The position numbers were made by a program, and so were the translations under genes. This document shows, in pieces, positions 29,051 through 36,957 of a DNA stretch of 64,000 nucleotides. The DNA is from Microbacterium thalassium (GTDB lineage Bacteria; Actinomycetota; Actinomycetes; Actinomycetales; Microbacteriaceae): contig NZ_JACHML010000001.1 of assembly GCF_014208045.1 (NCBI RefSeq), positions 1,488,001 to 1,552,000 of the forward strand, written 5' to 3'. The stretch's first letter is position 1. Each line of letters starts with the position of its first letter. The notes beneath the pieces were generated by a model, which saw only the letters and a list, made by a program, of their open reading frames with translations, was not told the DNA's origin and did not search any database.

Positions 29051-29809
29051 ATGACGGATTCACCGACCGACCGACTCTGGTGCCCCGAAGGCTGGCGTCG
29101 CGACATCTTCGAGCACGACGGGCGGACCCACGTCTTCTACGAGGCCGAGCACGAGAAGCATCCGCCGTCGCGCCCGGCAGTGCTCCTCTTGCACGAGCTG
29201 CCCGGGATCGACAGGCACCTTGAGAGGCTCGCGAACACGCTGTCGGCGGACTTCCGGGTCTTCGTCCCCTCGATCCTGGGCAGGGACGGCGATCCGGGCT
29301 TCATCGGCAGTGCGCGCGAGGTCTGCGTGCGACGCGAGGTGCACATGTTCGGAAGCGGCGCCGCCAGCCGATCCACCGGATGGCTGAAGGCGTTCGCCGC
29401 GCAGCACCTCGCCCCGCAGGGCCGGTACGGCGTGATCGGGATGTGCTTCAGCGGTGGGTACGCGCTCGCGCTCGCCGTGGACGAAGCCGTCGCCGCGGCC
29501 GTCGTGGCTCAGCACGCGGCACCGCTGTTCCCGGTCGGAGGGCTGGGACTGTCTCAGGACGACCGCGACGCGCTGGAGGAGCATCCCGATCTGCGGGTCC
29601 GTGCGTACCGGTTCGGATGCGACGCGATGGCGCCGGCCTCCAAGGCGGCCGCGGCGAAGAAGCTGCTGAAGGACCGCATCGTCGTGACGACCCTCGCCAA
29701 GCCCCGGTGGCGCTCCCACTCCACGCTGACCGGGCCGGATGCGAGCGACCGCGCGATCGCCGAGGTGCGGGAGTTTCTCGCGGAGCGGCTGGGGGATGGG
29801 CCCGCCTGA
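29051..29809 (+). CDS. Dienelactone hydrolase family protein
   Basis: The 252-residue alpha/beta hydrolase has LLLHELPGID near the N-terminus (oxyanion-side loop with the His-Glu pair of dienelactone hydrolases) and a nucleophile elbow GMCFSGG with Cys122 in place of serine, as in true dienelactone hydrolases. A late His (WRSHSTL) completes the likely Cys-Asp-His triad. The substrate may be a lactone or ester; no aromatic degradation genes are adjacent. The ATG at 29051 has AGGGG about ten bases upstream. It is a separate gene from the CPBP protease, 92 bases downstream of it. Confidence 0.85.
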   Translation: MTDSPTDRLWCPEGWRRDIFEHDGRTHVFYEAEHEKHPPSRPAVLLLHELPGIDRHLERLANTLSADFRVFVPSILGRDGDPGFIGSAREVCVRREVHMFGSGAASRSTGWLKAFAAQHLAPQGRYGVIGMCFSGGYALALAVDEAVAAAVVAQHAAPLFPVGGLGLSQDDRDALEEHPDLRVRAYRFGCDAMAPASKAAAAKKLLKDRIVVTTLAKPRWRSHSTLTGPDASDRAIAEVREFLAERLGDGPA

Positions 29810-29900
29810 CGAGTGCACAGGGTCAGCGAGGCGATCTCACCGATGATGGCCAGACGCTCGCGCGGAGGGGCCGCGGGATGCAGACGGCGGACCCTCGGCG

Positions 29901-30203
29901 TCACGGATTACTGCGATCGTCCATCGCTGGTTCGAACGCTGCGCTGAACGCGGCGACCGCGGTGAGGGCTTGCTCCAGCCAGCCGAAGTCCTGCTCGTCT
30001 CTGTCGAACACGAGAGCGAGGTCGAGCATGACGTCGACGTCGGCGGTCCCCTGATGTGCGACGGCGCCCGGCGCGATGACATCGGGCACCAGCCCGCCGA
30101 TCACGACGATCTCGCGCCAATGCTCCCCTGTGGCATCGAGGAGTGCGGCCAGTGCAGTCTCAGCACGTGCGCGCGCCTCGCGAGATCGCGGCTGCTCGGT
30201 CAT
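29901..30203 (-). CDS. Truncated nucleotidyltransferase-like protein, partner of AbiEi-type gene
   Basis: Only 100 residues are encoded. The sequence REIVVIGGLVPDVIAP followed by GTADVDVMLDLALVF contains the GG and DxD (ADVDVML) elements of AbiEii/MNT-type nucleotidyltransferases, but such toxins are normally two to three times longer. The gene starts 3 bases after the stop of the AbiEi-like gene, in the order antitoxin-toxin. The reading frame ends at a TGA; a neighbouring frame reading RWTIAVIRDAEG just beyond might be the continuation after a frameshift, but this is weak. It is probably an inactive toxin remnant or a minimal form. Confidence 0.6.
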   Translation of the reverse strand: MTEQPRSREARARAETALAALLDATGEHWREIVVIGGLVPDVIAPGAVAHQGTADVDVMLDLALVFDRDEQDFGWLEQALTAVAAFSAAFEPAMDDRSNP

Positions 30204-30206
30204 GGA

Positions 30207-31232
30207 TCAGAAGCCGATCGCGTGCGTGCGCAGGTGGTCGGCGAGATCCTCGCCCCGGACGCCCTCGGTGAGTACATCGGCGTAGACGCGTACCGGCGAG
30301 GCGATTGTGAGCCCGTCGTGTCGCGACGACTCGCCCAGGATACTCGGCCCAGCCACCGACACGCCCACGCGGCTCGGACGCGCGACGGGTGTCAGCCCGG
30401 CCTCGCGCAGCGCGTCGGGCTGAATGTGCTCGTCGCGTGTGTAGCAGCGGACGGATGTCACGGCAGTCGCAAATGGGGCCAGCAGGCCTGCGGCGTAGCC
30501 GCCCGTGATAGCGATCCGGCCGAGTGCATCCTCCAGTCGGCGGGCGATCACATCGAGGTCGTCGCTCAGCGTGTGGAACCACGCGATGGCGGTCCGGTGG
30601 TCGCGCTGATACGCCGCCCAGCTGTCCAGCATGTCCGACGGGTCGATCCACACGCGCCGGGACCCGTCGCGATGCGCTTCTGCTGCGATCCCGGTCCACT
30701 GCGAGGCATCGAACATCCGCAGAGCACGCGAGACGGTGCCGAACGAACGGCCGGTTCGAGCAGACAGATCCTCCACGCGGGGGACCCGCTCGCCGCCGTG
30801 GATGCGATCGGCGAGACATACTTCGGCGACTTCTGAGACGGCCGCAGTCCATGTCTGCGGGGATGGCGCGAGTGGAGCGGGTTTGGGCGGAACCTCCTGC
30901 CGGTCCACCCAGATCGGGCCGAGTCGAAGGGATGCGGAGCCCGTCATCGAGACCCAGCTGACGCCAAGAGAGGACAGCAGTTCCCGGGAACCCTCGGAGA
31001 ACTCCTTCGCCACGACGACGAGTTCTGCCTCGCGGCCCGGCGGGCGCTCGCCCAGGGCGCGCTTGACGTCACGGGGGTAGCCCGCCCCCGCCCACGTGAT
31101 GTCGATCGGCACCCTGTGCGCGGCGAATCCGACCATGAAGTCGGCCTCGGGGGCGAACCACTCCGTCATCTCGGCGCCCGGTGGAAGCACACGCCGGATG
31201 GCGGCAGCCGCCATCTCTTCATTTGCTCGCAC
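30207..31232 (-). CDS. AbiEi-family type IV antitoxin-like regulator
   Basis: The 341-residue protein has a nuclease-fold-like N-terminal part (DFMVGFAAHRVPIDITWAG; ELVVVAKEF), a winged-helix segment (about 145-185, VEDLSARTGRSFGTVSRALRMF) and a C-terminal domain with AITGGYAAGLLAPF and VRVYADVLTEG, the pattern of AbiEi-type antitoxins. Such proteins repress their own promoter and neutralise a nucleotidyltransferase toxin. A perfect 18-base palindrome overlaps the likely -10 box 6 bases before the GTG at 31232. An ATG at 31214 is an alternative start. The toxin partner downstream is truncated. Confidence 0.75.
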   Translation of the reverse strand: MRANEEMAAAAIRRVLPPGAEMTEWFAPEADFMVGFAAHRVPIDITWAGAGYPRDVKRALGERPPGREAELVVVAKEFSEGSRELLSSLGVSWVSMTGSASLRLGPIWVDRQEVPPKPAPLAPSPQTWTAAVSEVAEVCLADRIHGGERVPRVEDLSARTGRSFGTVSRALRMFDASQWTGIAAEAHRDGSRRVWIDPSDMLDSWAAYQRDHRTAIAWFHTLSDDLDVIARRLEDALGRIAITGGYAAGLLAPFATAVTSVRCYTRDEHIQPDALREAGLTPVARPSRVGVSVAGPSILGESSRHDGLTIASPVRVYADVLTEGVRGEDLADHLRTHAIGF

Positions 31233-31234
31233 AG

Positions 31235-31252
31235 TTTCACTGTACAGTGAAA
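31235..31252 (-). promoter_or_regulatory. Palindromic operator overlapping the -10 box of the AbiEi-like gene
   Basis: TTTCACTGTACAGTGAAA is a perfect 18-base palindrome. On the minus strand its TACAGT half forms a -10-like hexamer ending 6 bases before the GTG at 31232, which fits a leaderless, autorepressed gene. Confidence 0.7.
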
Positions 31253-31275
31253 TGCAGGGTTTGGTGGAAATAGTC

Positions 31276-31292
31276 GGTGACCGTCGTCACCG
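31276..31292. terminator. Weak hairpin after the deiminase-like gene
   Basis: GGTGAC and GTCACC are separated by four bases between the stop of the deiminase-like gene and the AbiEi-like promoter. No U-tract follows, so termination is only a possibility. Confidence 0.25.
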
Positions 31293-31314
31293 AGCCCGTC
31301 GCTGACGGACCCAC

Positions 31315-32727
31315 CTACGCCGACCGCGCGAGGTACTTCTTGATGCAGTGCACGACGCCCTGGCGCTCGGCGAACGAGCTGAAGTCGGCGAGCCGGTGCA
31401 CGGTGAAGCCGCGTGAGGTCCACCACTGCTCCATCTCGTCGTCGATCGGGGCGAGATCGGGGTTCGAGGCGCCGTAGGTGGGCATGTAGACGTGCTTGCC
31501 CACGCTCTCGCTGTTCTCGACGAGGCAGTTGTTCCAGGTGATGTGATGCCAGTCGCGCACATGGATGACATCGTCGGCCGCCGCGCCGAGGCGGCGCAGC
31601 TCGGCCGCCGCGAGCCGCAGGTCCTCAGAGTCGCGCTTGGCGGCAGCCTCGTCGACCTCAGACAGAGTTCGCGTTTCGACGAAGGTCGGGCGGTGCACGA
31701 GCGGGTTGCGACTGACGGTCATGCCGGCCGATGCAAGCGCCCCCGCGATCGCGTCGTACACATCGTCGAGCGCGTAGGGGGACACGGTGCCGAGCACCTC
31801 GTCCGCAAGGCGCGGACTGCCGACGGTCACCTCGTACGCACCGTCTTCGCCACGCCCGAGGAGTGTCACGAACATGTCGATGTGGAAGATCGGCTGGAAC
31901 GCACCGACGCCGCCCGACGGGGCGTCGAGCGTGTACCCGCGCTCGGACCGCGTCGCATAGTACTCCCGCAGCGGGATCGGCCGGGACGTCCCCAGCGTCA
32001 GCAGCTCGCGGTTGGCATCGAGGTACTGGTTGAACAGGTTCCGAAGCGTCTCAGCGATGGATTGACCGGGCGCCTTCACCGGCGGGCGCGGTGAGTCCAA
32101 CAGTTCCGCCGACTCGGCCACGTAGTCGCGCCCGAGCAGCCAGAACGAGTCGCCGATCAGGATGTTGCCGCCCTGGAAGATGAGCGGCGCCTGGCTCGCG
32201 GGGATGCCCGCGAAGTCCTGCACGTACTGGGCGATCAGCGCGTCCCCGGAACGCGCGAACGTCCACGGCTCCATGAGGATCGTCTGCGGGGAGTCGCTGT
32301 CCTGCAGAGCGACGTAGGCGTCCTCTGCCCAATCGGTCAAGGAGACGTACCCGGGGACGGGAACGAACGTCACCTGGTCGAGGTGATGGCCGGCGGCCGT
32401 GAACCAGCCGGAGATCAGGTCGAGTTCGTCTTGGTGCACGACGACGAAGCGCGTGCCGCGGCGCAACTCGCCGATGACCGATCGGTATCCCTGCGCGAAC
32501 TCGGGGCGCGTGACGGCCCAGTCCGGCAGCACGAGCAGGATCTCGGCGATCGCGCCGTCGGCGCTCGGAATCAGCGATGGCTCCTGCAGTCCGGGTCGTG
32601 AGACTTGCAGTGCCCGGGCGCCGTCGAAGAGCATCCTTGCCCGTGGCTCGGATGGTGCATCCCTCTCGGTTCTCCGGTGCTCCGGGCCGTCCGGCACGAG
32701 AAGTCGATACAAGATCTCGTCGCGCAT
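31315..32727 (-). CDS. Guanidine-group-modifying (agmatine/peptidylarginine deiminase-like) superfamily protein
   Basis: The 470-residue protein shows the landmarks of the amidinotransferase/deiminase fold in order: DWAEDAYVAL, FQGGNILIGDSFWLLG, FHIDMFVTLLG with the catalytic His, HHITWNNCLVEN, and a C-terminal GVVHCIKKYL with nucleophile Cys461. The best functional guess is hydrolysis of a guanidino compound, but the substrate-side residues differ enough from agmatine deiminase that I do not assign one. It is transcribed alone. The ATG at 32727 follows a G-rich stretch (AGGCGGGGGCGAT). Confidence 0.72.
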   Translation of the reverse strand: MRDEILYRLLVPDGPEHRRTERDAPSEPRARMLFDGARALQVSRPGLQEPSLIPSADGAIAEILLVLPDWAVTRPEFAQGYRSVIGELRRGTRFVVVHQDELDLISGWFTAAGHHLDQVTFVPVPGYVSLTDWAEDAYVALQDSDSPQTILMEPWTFARSGDALIAQYVQDFAGIPASQAPLIFQGGNILIGDSFWLLGRDYVAESAELLDSPRPPVKAPGQSIAETLRNLFNQYLDANRELLTLGTSRPIPLREYYATRSERGYTLDAPSGGVGAFQPIFHIDMFVTLLGRGEDGAYEVTVGSPRLADEVLGTVSPYALDDVYDAIAGALASAGMTVSRNPLVHRPTFVETRTLSEVDEAAAKRDSEDLRLAAAELRRLGAAADDVIHVRDWHHITWNNCLVENSESVGKHVYMPTYGASNPDLAPIDDEMEQWWTSRGFTVHRLADFSSFAERQGVVHCIKKYLARSA

Positions 32728-32879
32728 ATCGCCCCCGCCTTCGCGTCGACAATGACCGAATCTGCGCTCAAGCTACAGCCAACCGTGCGGTCGGTCCATA
32801 GGCCGACGGAAGAAGAGTTCCGCCTGCCGAGCTGCAACGCGCATACCTATGGCGTGCGGCCAGCCGGAGGGTGTATTGA

Positions 32880-33203
32880 TTGCTCATGGATGGCCTGTCT
32901 TGCTCGTGGTCCGTGGAGGACTTCGAAGCGTTTGCGATCTACACCGGCGAGAGCCGGCACATCCGAGTCATCGGCACGGGAACGTGCCCCACGACCGGAT
33001 TCGAAGTGGGGATCGAGGTGACCAATGGCGGGATCAATCCGACGCCGGGGCGCCTGCATCTCGCACTGACCGAGGTCGAGCCCGCCGTCGGCGGCGCCGC
33101 CCTCACCCCCGTCGGAGTGCAGGACTTCTTCGATGTCGGTCAAGACATCACCGAGGTCGCGATCCGCCATGTCGGTGTCATCCCGGTGTCGGAGCCAGGC
33201 TGA
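32880..33203 (+). CDS. Small conserved-looking protein of unknown function
   Basis: The product has 107 residues (SWSVEDFEAFAIYTGESRHI, then Gly/Thr-rich strands, ending VAIRHVGVIPVSEPG). It has no signal peptide or membrane segment and looks like a small beta-rich domain. I do not recognise a family. A TTG at 32880 is chosen as start because GGAGGG ends 8 bases before it; the ATG two codons later would be 14 bases from that site. It stands alone between a minus-strand gene and a short minus-strand membrane-protein gene. Confidence 0.6.
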   Translation: MLMDGLSCSWSVEDFEAFAIYTGESRHIRVIGTGTCPTTGFEVGIEVTNGGINPTPGRLHLALTEVEPAVGGAALTPVGVQDFFDVGQDITEVAIRHVGVIPVSEPG

Positions 33204-33302
33204 CCCGAAGCGTGCATCGTAGGACGAGTTCGCCCATTGCGCGCGGACGATGCAGCGCCGCCCGTGAATGAACGCGAGCGGCCTGCACGTCTTTGCTGAT
33301 GC

Positions 33303-33434
33303 TCAGGGCGCCGGCGCCCGGGTGTCGTAGCCGGTGCGGGTCGGGACGCGCCCGTAGCCGTCGGTGCGGAACGCGGCGATCGACGCGACCACACCCGCGA
33401 GGGAGAGGACTCCCAGCAGAACCAGAATGAACAC
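33303..33434 (-). CDS. 43-residue single-pass membrane protein
   Basis: A GTG at 33434 preceded by AAAGGAG (spacing about 8) opens a 43-codon frame. It encodes one hydrophobic helix (FILVLLGVLSLAGVVASIA) followed by a basic tail with DGYGRVPTRTGYD. The strong ribosome-binding site and clean helix support a real gene, although it is short and its function is unknown. Confidence 0.6.
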   Translation of the reverse strand: MFILVLLGVLSLAGVVASIAAFRTDGYGRVPTRTGYDTRAPAP

Positions 33435-33661
33435 GGCACCGCTCCTTTCGCCGAATGCGTTGACGTGCGTCCAGGCAAGCGCAGGCCACGGCGGATGTCG
33501 CGGGCCAATCCGGCGCCCGTGGATCGGGGTGTGCGGGCCAATCGGCATCCGGCGGCTTGCATCGCGTGCCGAGAACTCCAGCGGTGTCAGGATGCGGCGG
33601 CTCGGCTATGCTCGCTCCACACGCGCGGCGAGGTCGCGGCGCCCGATATCGGGGAGGCCGC

Positions 33662-34321
33662 ATGACCGAGGACACGGGGCGAGCGACGCCCGTGCAGCGC
33701 GGGGACGAGCCCGCCGGGATCGTCGTGCCGCCGCGGCCGCCGCTGCCGGTTCGCGCCGCTGCGGTGCCTCCACGGCCGCCGATGCCCGTGCCGGCGCCGA
33801 CCGTCGGGGCCCGACCGTCCGCGGCCGGGAAGGTGGATGCCGCGGCCCGCGCGGCCGCGGGACCCCGTGCGTGGGACATCCGCCGCATCGCGACGTGGGA
33901 CGTCCGCCGCATCGCGACGTGGGACGTCCGGCGCATCGCGATGTGGGCGCTCGCCGCCTACGCGATCGCGCTCGTGCTGATCGCGGTATGGCCGACCCCG
34001 GTCGACCAGGGCGCGCGGCCGTGGATCGATGCCGTCGGCCGCGTGATCCCTCCCGTCACGATCAACCGGGTCGAGTTCGCCGCGAACATCCTCTACTTCG
34101 TGCCGCTCGGGGCCCTGCTGGCACTGCTGCTCACCCGGCGCTACCTGATCGTGCCGATCGCGGTCGTGACGACGGTGTCGATCGAGTCGGTGCAGGCGCT
34201 GCTGCTGGCGGCGCGCGTGCCGAGCGTGCTCGACATCGTCGCGAACGTCACCGGCGCGTGTGTGGGACTGCTGATCGTCGAGGGCGCGGAGTGGTGGCGG
34301 CGGCGGACGCCTTCAGATTGA
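33662..34321 (+). CDS. VanZ-like membrane protein
   Basis: The 219-residue protein has a Pro/Ala-rich cytoplasmic N-terminus, then a run of helices with the VanZ pattern (NRVEFAANILYFVPLGALLALLL; VTTVSIESVQALLLAARVPSVLDIVANVTGACVGLLI). VanZ proteins are linked to teicoplanin tolerance in enterococci, but in actinobacteria the role is unknown. Just before the first helix there are three tandem copies of an 8-residue unit WD(I/V)RRIAT, encoded by a 24-base tandem repeat. The ATG at 33662 follows GGGGAGG; an upstream in-frame start has no such site. Confidence 0.8.
   Translation: MTEDTGRATPVQRGDEPAGIVVPPRPPLPVRAAAVPPRPPMPVPAPTVGARPSAAGKVDAAARAAAGPRAWDIRRIATWDVRRIATWDVRRIAMWALAAYAIALVLIAVWPTPVDQGARPWIDAVGRVIPPVTINRVEFAANILYFVPLGALLALLLTRRYLIVPIAVVTTVSIESVQALLLAARVPSVLDIVANVTGACVGLLIVEGAEWWRRRTPSD
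33872..33943 (+). repeat. Three in-frame 24-base tandem repeats inside the VanZ-like gene
   Basis: The unit begins TGGGACRTCCGCCGCATCGC and is repeated at 33872, 33896 and 33920 with few changes. Each unit encodes eight residues, so copy-number changes would keep the reading frame. Confidence 0.85.
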
Positions 34322-34382
34322 CGATCGAAGTCTCTTCAGATTGACAACTGCTGCGCCGATCCGTCTCTCCTGCAGGCATGGA

Positions 34383-34424
34383 TTCGCGGCGGTGACGCGG
34401 ATGAGGCTGCGTCACCGCCGCGAA
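34383..34424. terminator. Strong bidirectional hairpin between convergent genes
   Basis: TTCGCGGCGGTGACGC (34383-34398) is followed by a ten-base loop and its perfect complement (34409-34424). It lies between the ends of the VanZ-like gene (plus) and of the 51-codon ORF (minus), so it can end both transcripts. No long U-tract is present. Confidence 0.75.
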
Positions 34425-34447
34425 GTATGGTCGGCCGGCCGCTCGGA

Positions 34448-34603
34448 TCAGTCGTATCCGAGGATCACGACGGCCGAGGTCGCGAGCGCCGGCTGAGGGC
34501 TCTCGGCGACAGGGCGCGCATCGCCCGCCGAGACGGGGCGGCTCGGGTTAGCGCGGAGCGTGCCCGGCGCTGCCGTCATGGGGCCGGAGACGCGCGGGGT
34601 CAC
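34448..34603 (-). CDS. 51-residue protein translationally coupled to the flavin monooxygenase
   Basis: A GTG at 34603 overlaps the TGA of the monooxygenase gene (GTGA) and opens 51 codons that end just before the terminator hairpin. The product is Pro/Ala/Ser-rich and ends in a hydrophobic strand, ATSAVVILGYD. An inner ATG would give 43 residues. I recognise no family. The overlap, the clean placement before the terminator and the defined C-terminus suggest a real small protein, possibly a peptide substrate or a subunit, but it could also be chance in high-GC DNA. Confidence 0.45.
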   Translation of the reverse strand: MTPRVSGPMTAAPGTLRANPSRPVSAGDARPVAESPQPALATSAVVILGYD

Positions 34604-35892
34604 GCGCTCAGCAGCTCCTGCTCCGCGTCCTGCTGCGCGGCATCCGCAAGGGCGGCGTCGAGGCGTGCCTCGGCGGCTTCGAGCTCCTTGATCCAGACCG
34701 GCAGCAGCCAGTCCATGCGGCCGCTGGGGGTCTCGCCGGCGAACACGGTCTCGCTCAGGCGCTCGCCCAGGGCGGCGCGGGCGAGCACGAGCTTCGCGAT
34801 CGTCTGGGCGCCGAGGCCGTAGTTGTGCGGGGCGCCGCCGCGGGGGCTGCACATGCCCGAGTAGTAGAAGTTGTCGGCGTCGGCCGAGATGAGACCGCCG
34901 ACGATGCGGGCGGGGAATCCGCCGATCTCGCTCACGACGCCCTCGGGCGCGAAGGGCACCGGAGCGCGGTAGCCGGTCGCCCAGATGATGGTGTCGACCT
35001 TCTCGACCGATCCGTCGGTGAAGTGAACCAGGTCGCCGGCGAACCGCGCGATCTCGGGGACGGCGCGCACGCGACCGCGCTGTGCCCAGTAGGGGATGAG
35101 CGTGCTGAAGGTCGGCGGCGTCGAGGCCCAGTCGTCGTTCGCGGGCTCGGGGAAACCGTATGAGCTCGGCACGCCGACCGTCGCCTTCACCAGGAAGCGG
35201 TTGAAGTCGTCGAGGGTGCCGAAGGGCACGTGCTTGAGGAAGTCGAGGTTGCCGCGGGGCGTGCCGAAGAACGACTGCGGCACGAACCACGTGCCCGACC
35301 GCAGCGACATCATGGCGCTGCGGCCCGACGCGATCGCGTCGGTGACCATGTCGCACGCCGAGTTGCCCGATCCGACGACGAGCACACGCTCGCCTTCGAA
35401 GTCGTCCTGATTGCGGTACTGCGACGTGTGCAGCTGCTTGCCGGTGAAGGTGCCCGGGTACTCGGGGATGCGGGCTGCCCGCAGGTGGCCGTGCGCGGCG
35501 ACGAGGACGTCGAAGTGCTCGACGGTGCCGTCGGCGAGCTCGACCGACCAGCCGTCGGTGCCGCCGTTGATCGGCGTCGTGGCGACGACCTCGGTGTTGA
35601 ACGAGATGTACTGGCGCAGGCCTGCCGCGTCGGCGAACCAGCGGATGTACTGCCGGTACTGCTCGCCGGTCGGGAACTGGGGGTAGGACTCGGGCATCGG
35701 GTAGCCGCGGAACGACGTCGCCTCGCGCGGCGTGAGCAGCTGGACCGAGTCGTACACATCCGCCCAGACGCCGATGACGTCGTCGGTGCGCTCGTATGCC
35801 TGCACCTCGCAGCCTGCATCCACCAGCTCGCGGATGGCGACCAGTCCGGTCACACCCGCTCCGACCACGCAGACGCGGATCCTTGCCGTCAT
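34600..35892 (-). CDS. Class B flavin-dependent monooxygenase (FMO/BVMO-like)
   Basis: The 430-residue enzyme has an FAD loop GAGVTG (residues 11-16), the class B fingerprint FTGKQLHTSQY (Phe149, Gly151, His155, Tyr159; pattern FxGxxxHxxxY) and an NADPH loop GSGNSA (174-179). DTIIWATGYRAPVP is the usual ATG-type motif. It should oxygenate an N, S or carbonyl compound with NADPH and O2. The ATG at 35892 is preferred to an upstream GTG because AGAG precedes it. It is divergent from the SDR gene across an AT-rich region with an inverted repeat, and is coupled downstream to a 51-codon ORF. Confidence 0.88.
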   Translation of the reverse strand: MTARIRVCVVGAGVTGLVAIRELVDAGCEVQAYERTDDVIGVWADVYDSVQLLTPREATSFRGYPMPESYPQFPTGEQYRQYIRWFADAAGLRQYISFNTEVVATTPINGGTDGWSVELADGTVEHFDVLVAAHGHLRAARIPEYPGTFTGKQLHTSQYRNQDDFEGERVLVVGSGNSACDMVTDAIASGRSAMMSLRSGTWFVPQSFFGTPRGNLDFLKHVPFGTLDDFNRFLVKATVGVPSSYGFPEPANDDWASTPPTFSTLIPYWAQRGRVRAVPEIARFAGDLVHFTDGSVEKVDTIIWATGYRAPVPFAPEGVVSEIGGFPARIVGGLISADADNFYYSGMCSPRGGAPHNYGLGAQTIAKLVLARAALGERLSETVFAGETPSGRMDWLLPVWIKELEAAEARLDAALADAAQQDAEQELLSA

Positions 35893-35956
35893 TTCGGTCT
35901 CTACTTTCTCGCACACAACGATTGCCTGCCTCGACGCTAACCAGCGCGTGGCTCAG

Positions 35957-35983
35957 GAGTCAAATTATTTTAGATAGTGACTC
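35957..35983. promoter_or_regulatory. Inverted repeat (operator candidate) in the FMO/SDR divergent promoter region
   Basis: GAGTCA and TGACTC are separated by 15 AT-rich bases in a GC-rich genome. A similar GTCA-N16-TGAC site lies at the promoter of the ABC transporter, suggesting one regulator for both. Confidence 0.5.
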
Positions 35984-35988
35984 AATGC

Positions 35989-36017
35989 TTTACAGGGCGT
36001 AACACCGCGTTCACAAT
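35989..36017 (+). promoter_or_regulatory. Candidate promoter of the SDR gene
   Basis: TTTACA (35989-35994) and CACAAT (36012-36017) are 17 bases apart, directly beside the inverted repeat. The start codon is about 95 bases downstream. Confidence 0.4.
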
Positions 36018-36110
36018 CATTGGCTTTCATCTTTTTGATAGTCACCAGTGGGCGTGCGGTCGCGGGACCTCCGCGCGAGCGCGCCCCTCACCGGAGAAGA
36101 CGGAGACAGG

Positions 36111-36881
36111 ATGCAGCAGCAGGACTTGCAGGGGAGGGTGATCGTCGTCACCGGCGGCGCTCGCGGAGCCGGCAGGGCGATCTGCGAGCGTGCCGCGGCG
36201 GCGGGCGCCAGAGTCGTGGTCGCCGACCTCGACGAGGCCGGTGCGGTCGAGACCGCGCGGCGGATCACGGATGCCGGTGGCGAGGCTCGCGGCATCCGCG
36301 TCGATGTCGCCGACCAGCAGTCCTTCAGGGCCGCGTTCGACCTCGCCGAGCAGGAGTGGGAGCGCGTCGACGGCGTCGTCAACAACGCCGGGCTCATGGT
36401 CGTGGGCGCGATCGACGAGGTGTCGGTCGAGGACTTCGACCGGGCGATGGGGGTGAACGCGCGCGGTGCGTTCCTCGGAGCCAAGCTGGCGGTGGAGCGC
36501 TTCCGGCGTCACGGCGGGGGTTCCATCGTGAACATCACGTCCATCTCGGGCGAAGTCGGGCTCGCCGGGCAGGTGGCCTACTGCGCATCGAAGGGCGCCG
36601 TGAAGATGCTGACGAAGCAGCTGGCGGTCGACCTGGCCGGCGAAGGCATCCGCTGCAACGCGGTCTCGCCGGGGTCGATCGGCGGCGAGTTCCTCGACGG
36701 GTACCTCGCCGGGCTCCCCGACCCCGAAGCCGCTCGGGACGGCATCCTCTCGTCGCATCCGATGGGGCGGGCGTGCGCGCCCGAGGAGATCGCCGAGCCG
36801 GTCGTCTTCCTGCTGTCCGACCGCGCGTCCTTCATCACCGGCGCGGTGCTGGCCGCCGACGGCGGGTACACCGCGCAATAG
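36111..36881 (+). CDS. Short-chain dehydrogenase/reductase
   Basis: The 256-residue protein is a classical SDR: TGGARGAG cofactor loop, DLDEAG after the second strand (NAD preferred because of the acidic Asp), NNAG, Ser in ITSISGEVG, and the catalytic YCASK. The C-terminal FITGAVLAADGGYTAQ is typical. It oxidises or reduces an alcohol/ketone of unknown identity, probably in one pathway with the divergent monooxygenase. The ATG at 36111 follows GGAGACAGG; longer in-frame forms lack support. Confidence 0.9.
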   Translation: MQQQDLQGRVIVVTGGARGAGRAICERAAAAGARVVVADLDEAGAVETARRITDAGGEARGIRVDVADQQSFRAAFDLAEQEWERVDGVVNNAGLMVVGAIDEVSVEDFDRAMGVNARGAFLGAKLAVERFRRHGGGSIVNITSISGEVGLAGQVAYCASKGAVKMLTKQLAVDLAGEGIRCNAVSPGSIGGEFLDGYLAGLPDPEAARDGILSSHPMGRACAPEEIAEPVVFLLSDRASFITGAVLAADGGYTAQ

Positions 36882-36891
36882 CCGCGGGACG

Positions 36892-36932
36892 ACGAGGGGC
36901 GGGAGCGCGCATGATGTGCTCCCGCCCCTCGT
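36892..36932. terminator. Bidirectional hairpin between SDR and ABC transporter genes
   Basis: A perfect 15-base stem (ACGAGGGGCGGGAGC and its complement) with an 11-base loop lies between the convergent SDR and ATPase genes. Confidence 0.75.
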
Positions 36933-36957
36933 GTCGCGTGACGCGGCTCGGTGCCGG

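Noticed and set aside
34310..34350. Repeated TTCAGATTGAC at the end of the VanZ-like gene
   Set aside because: Two short copies at a gene end; nothing links them to a function.
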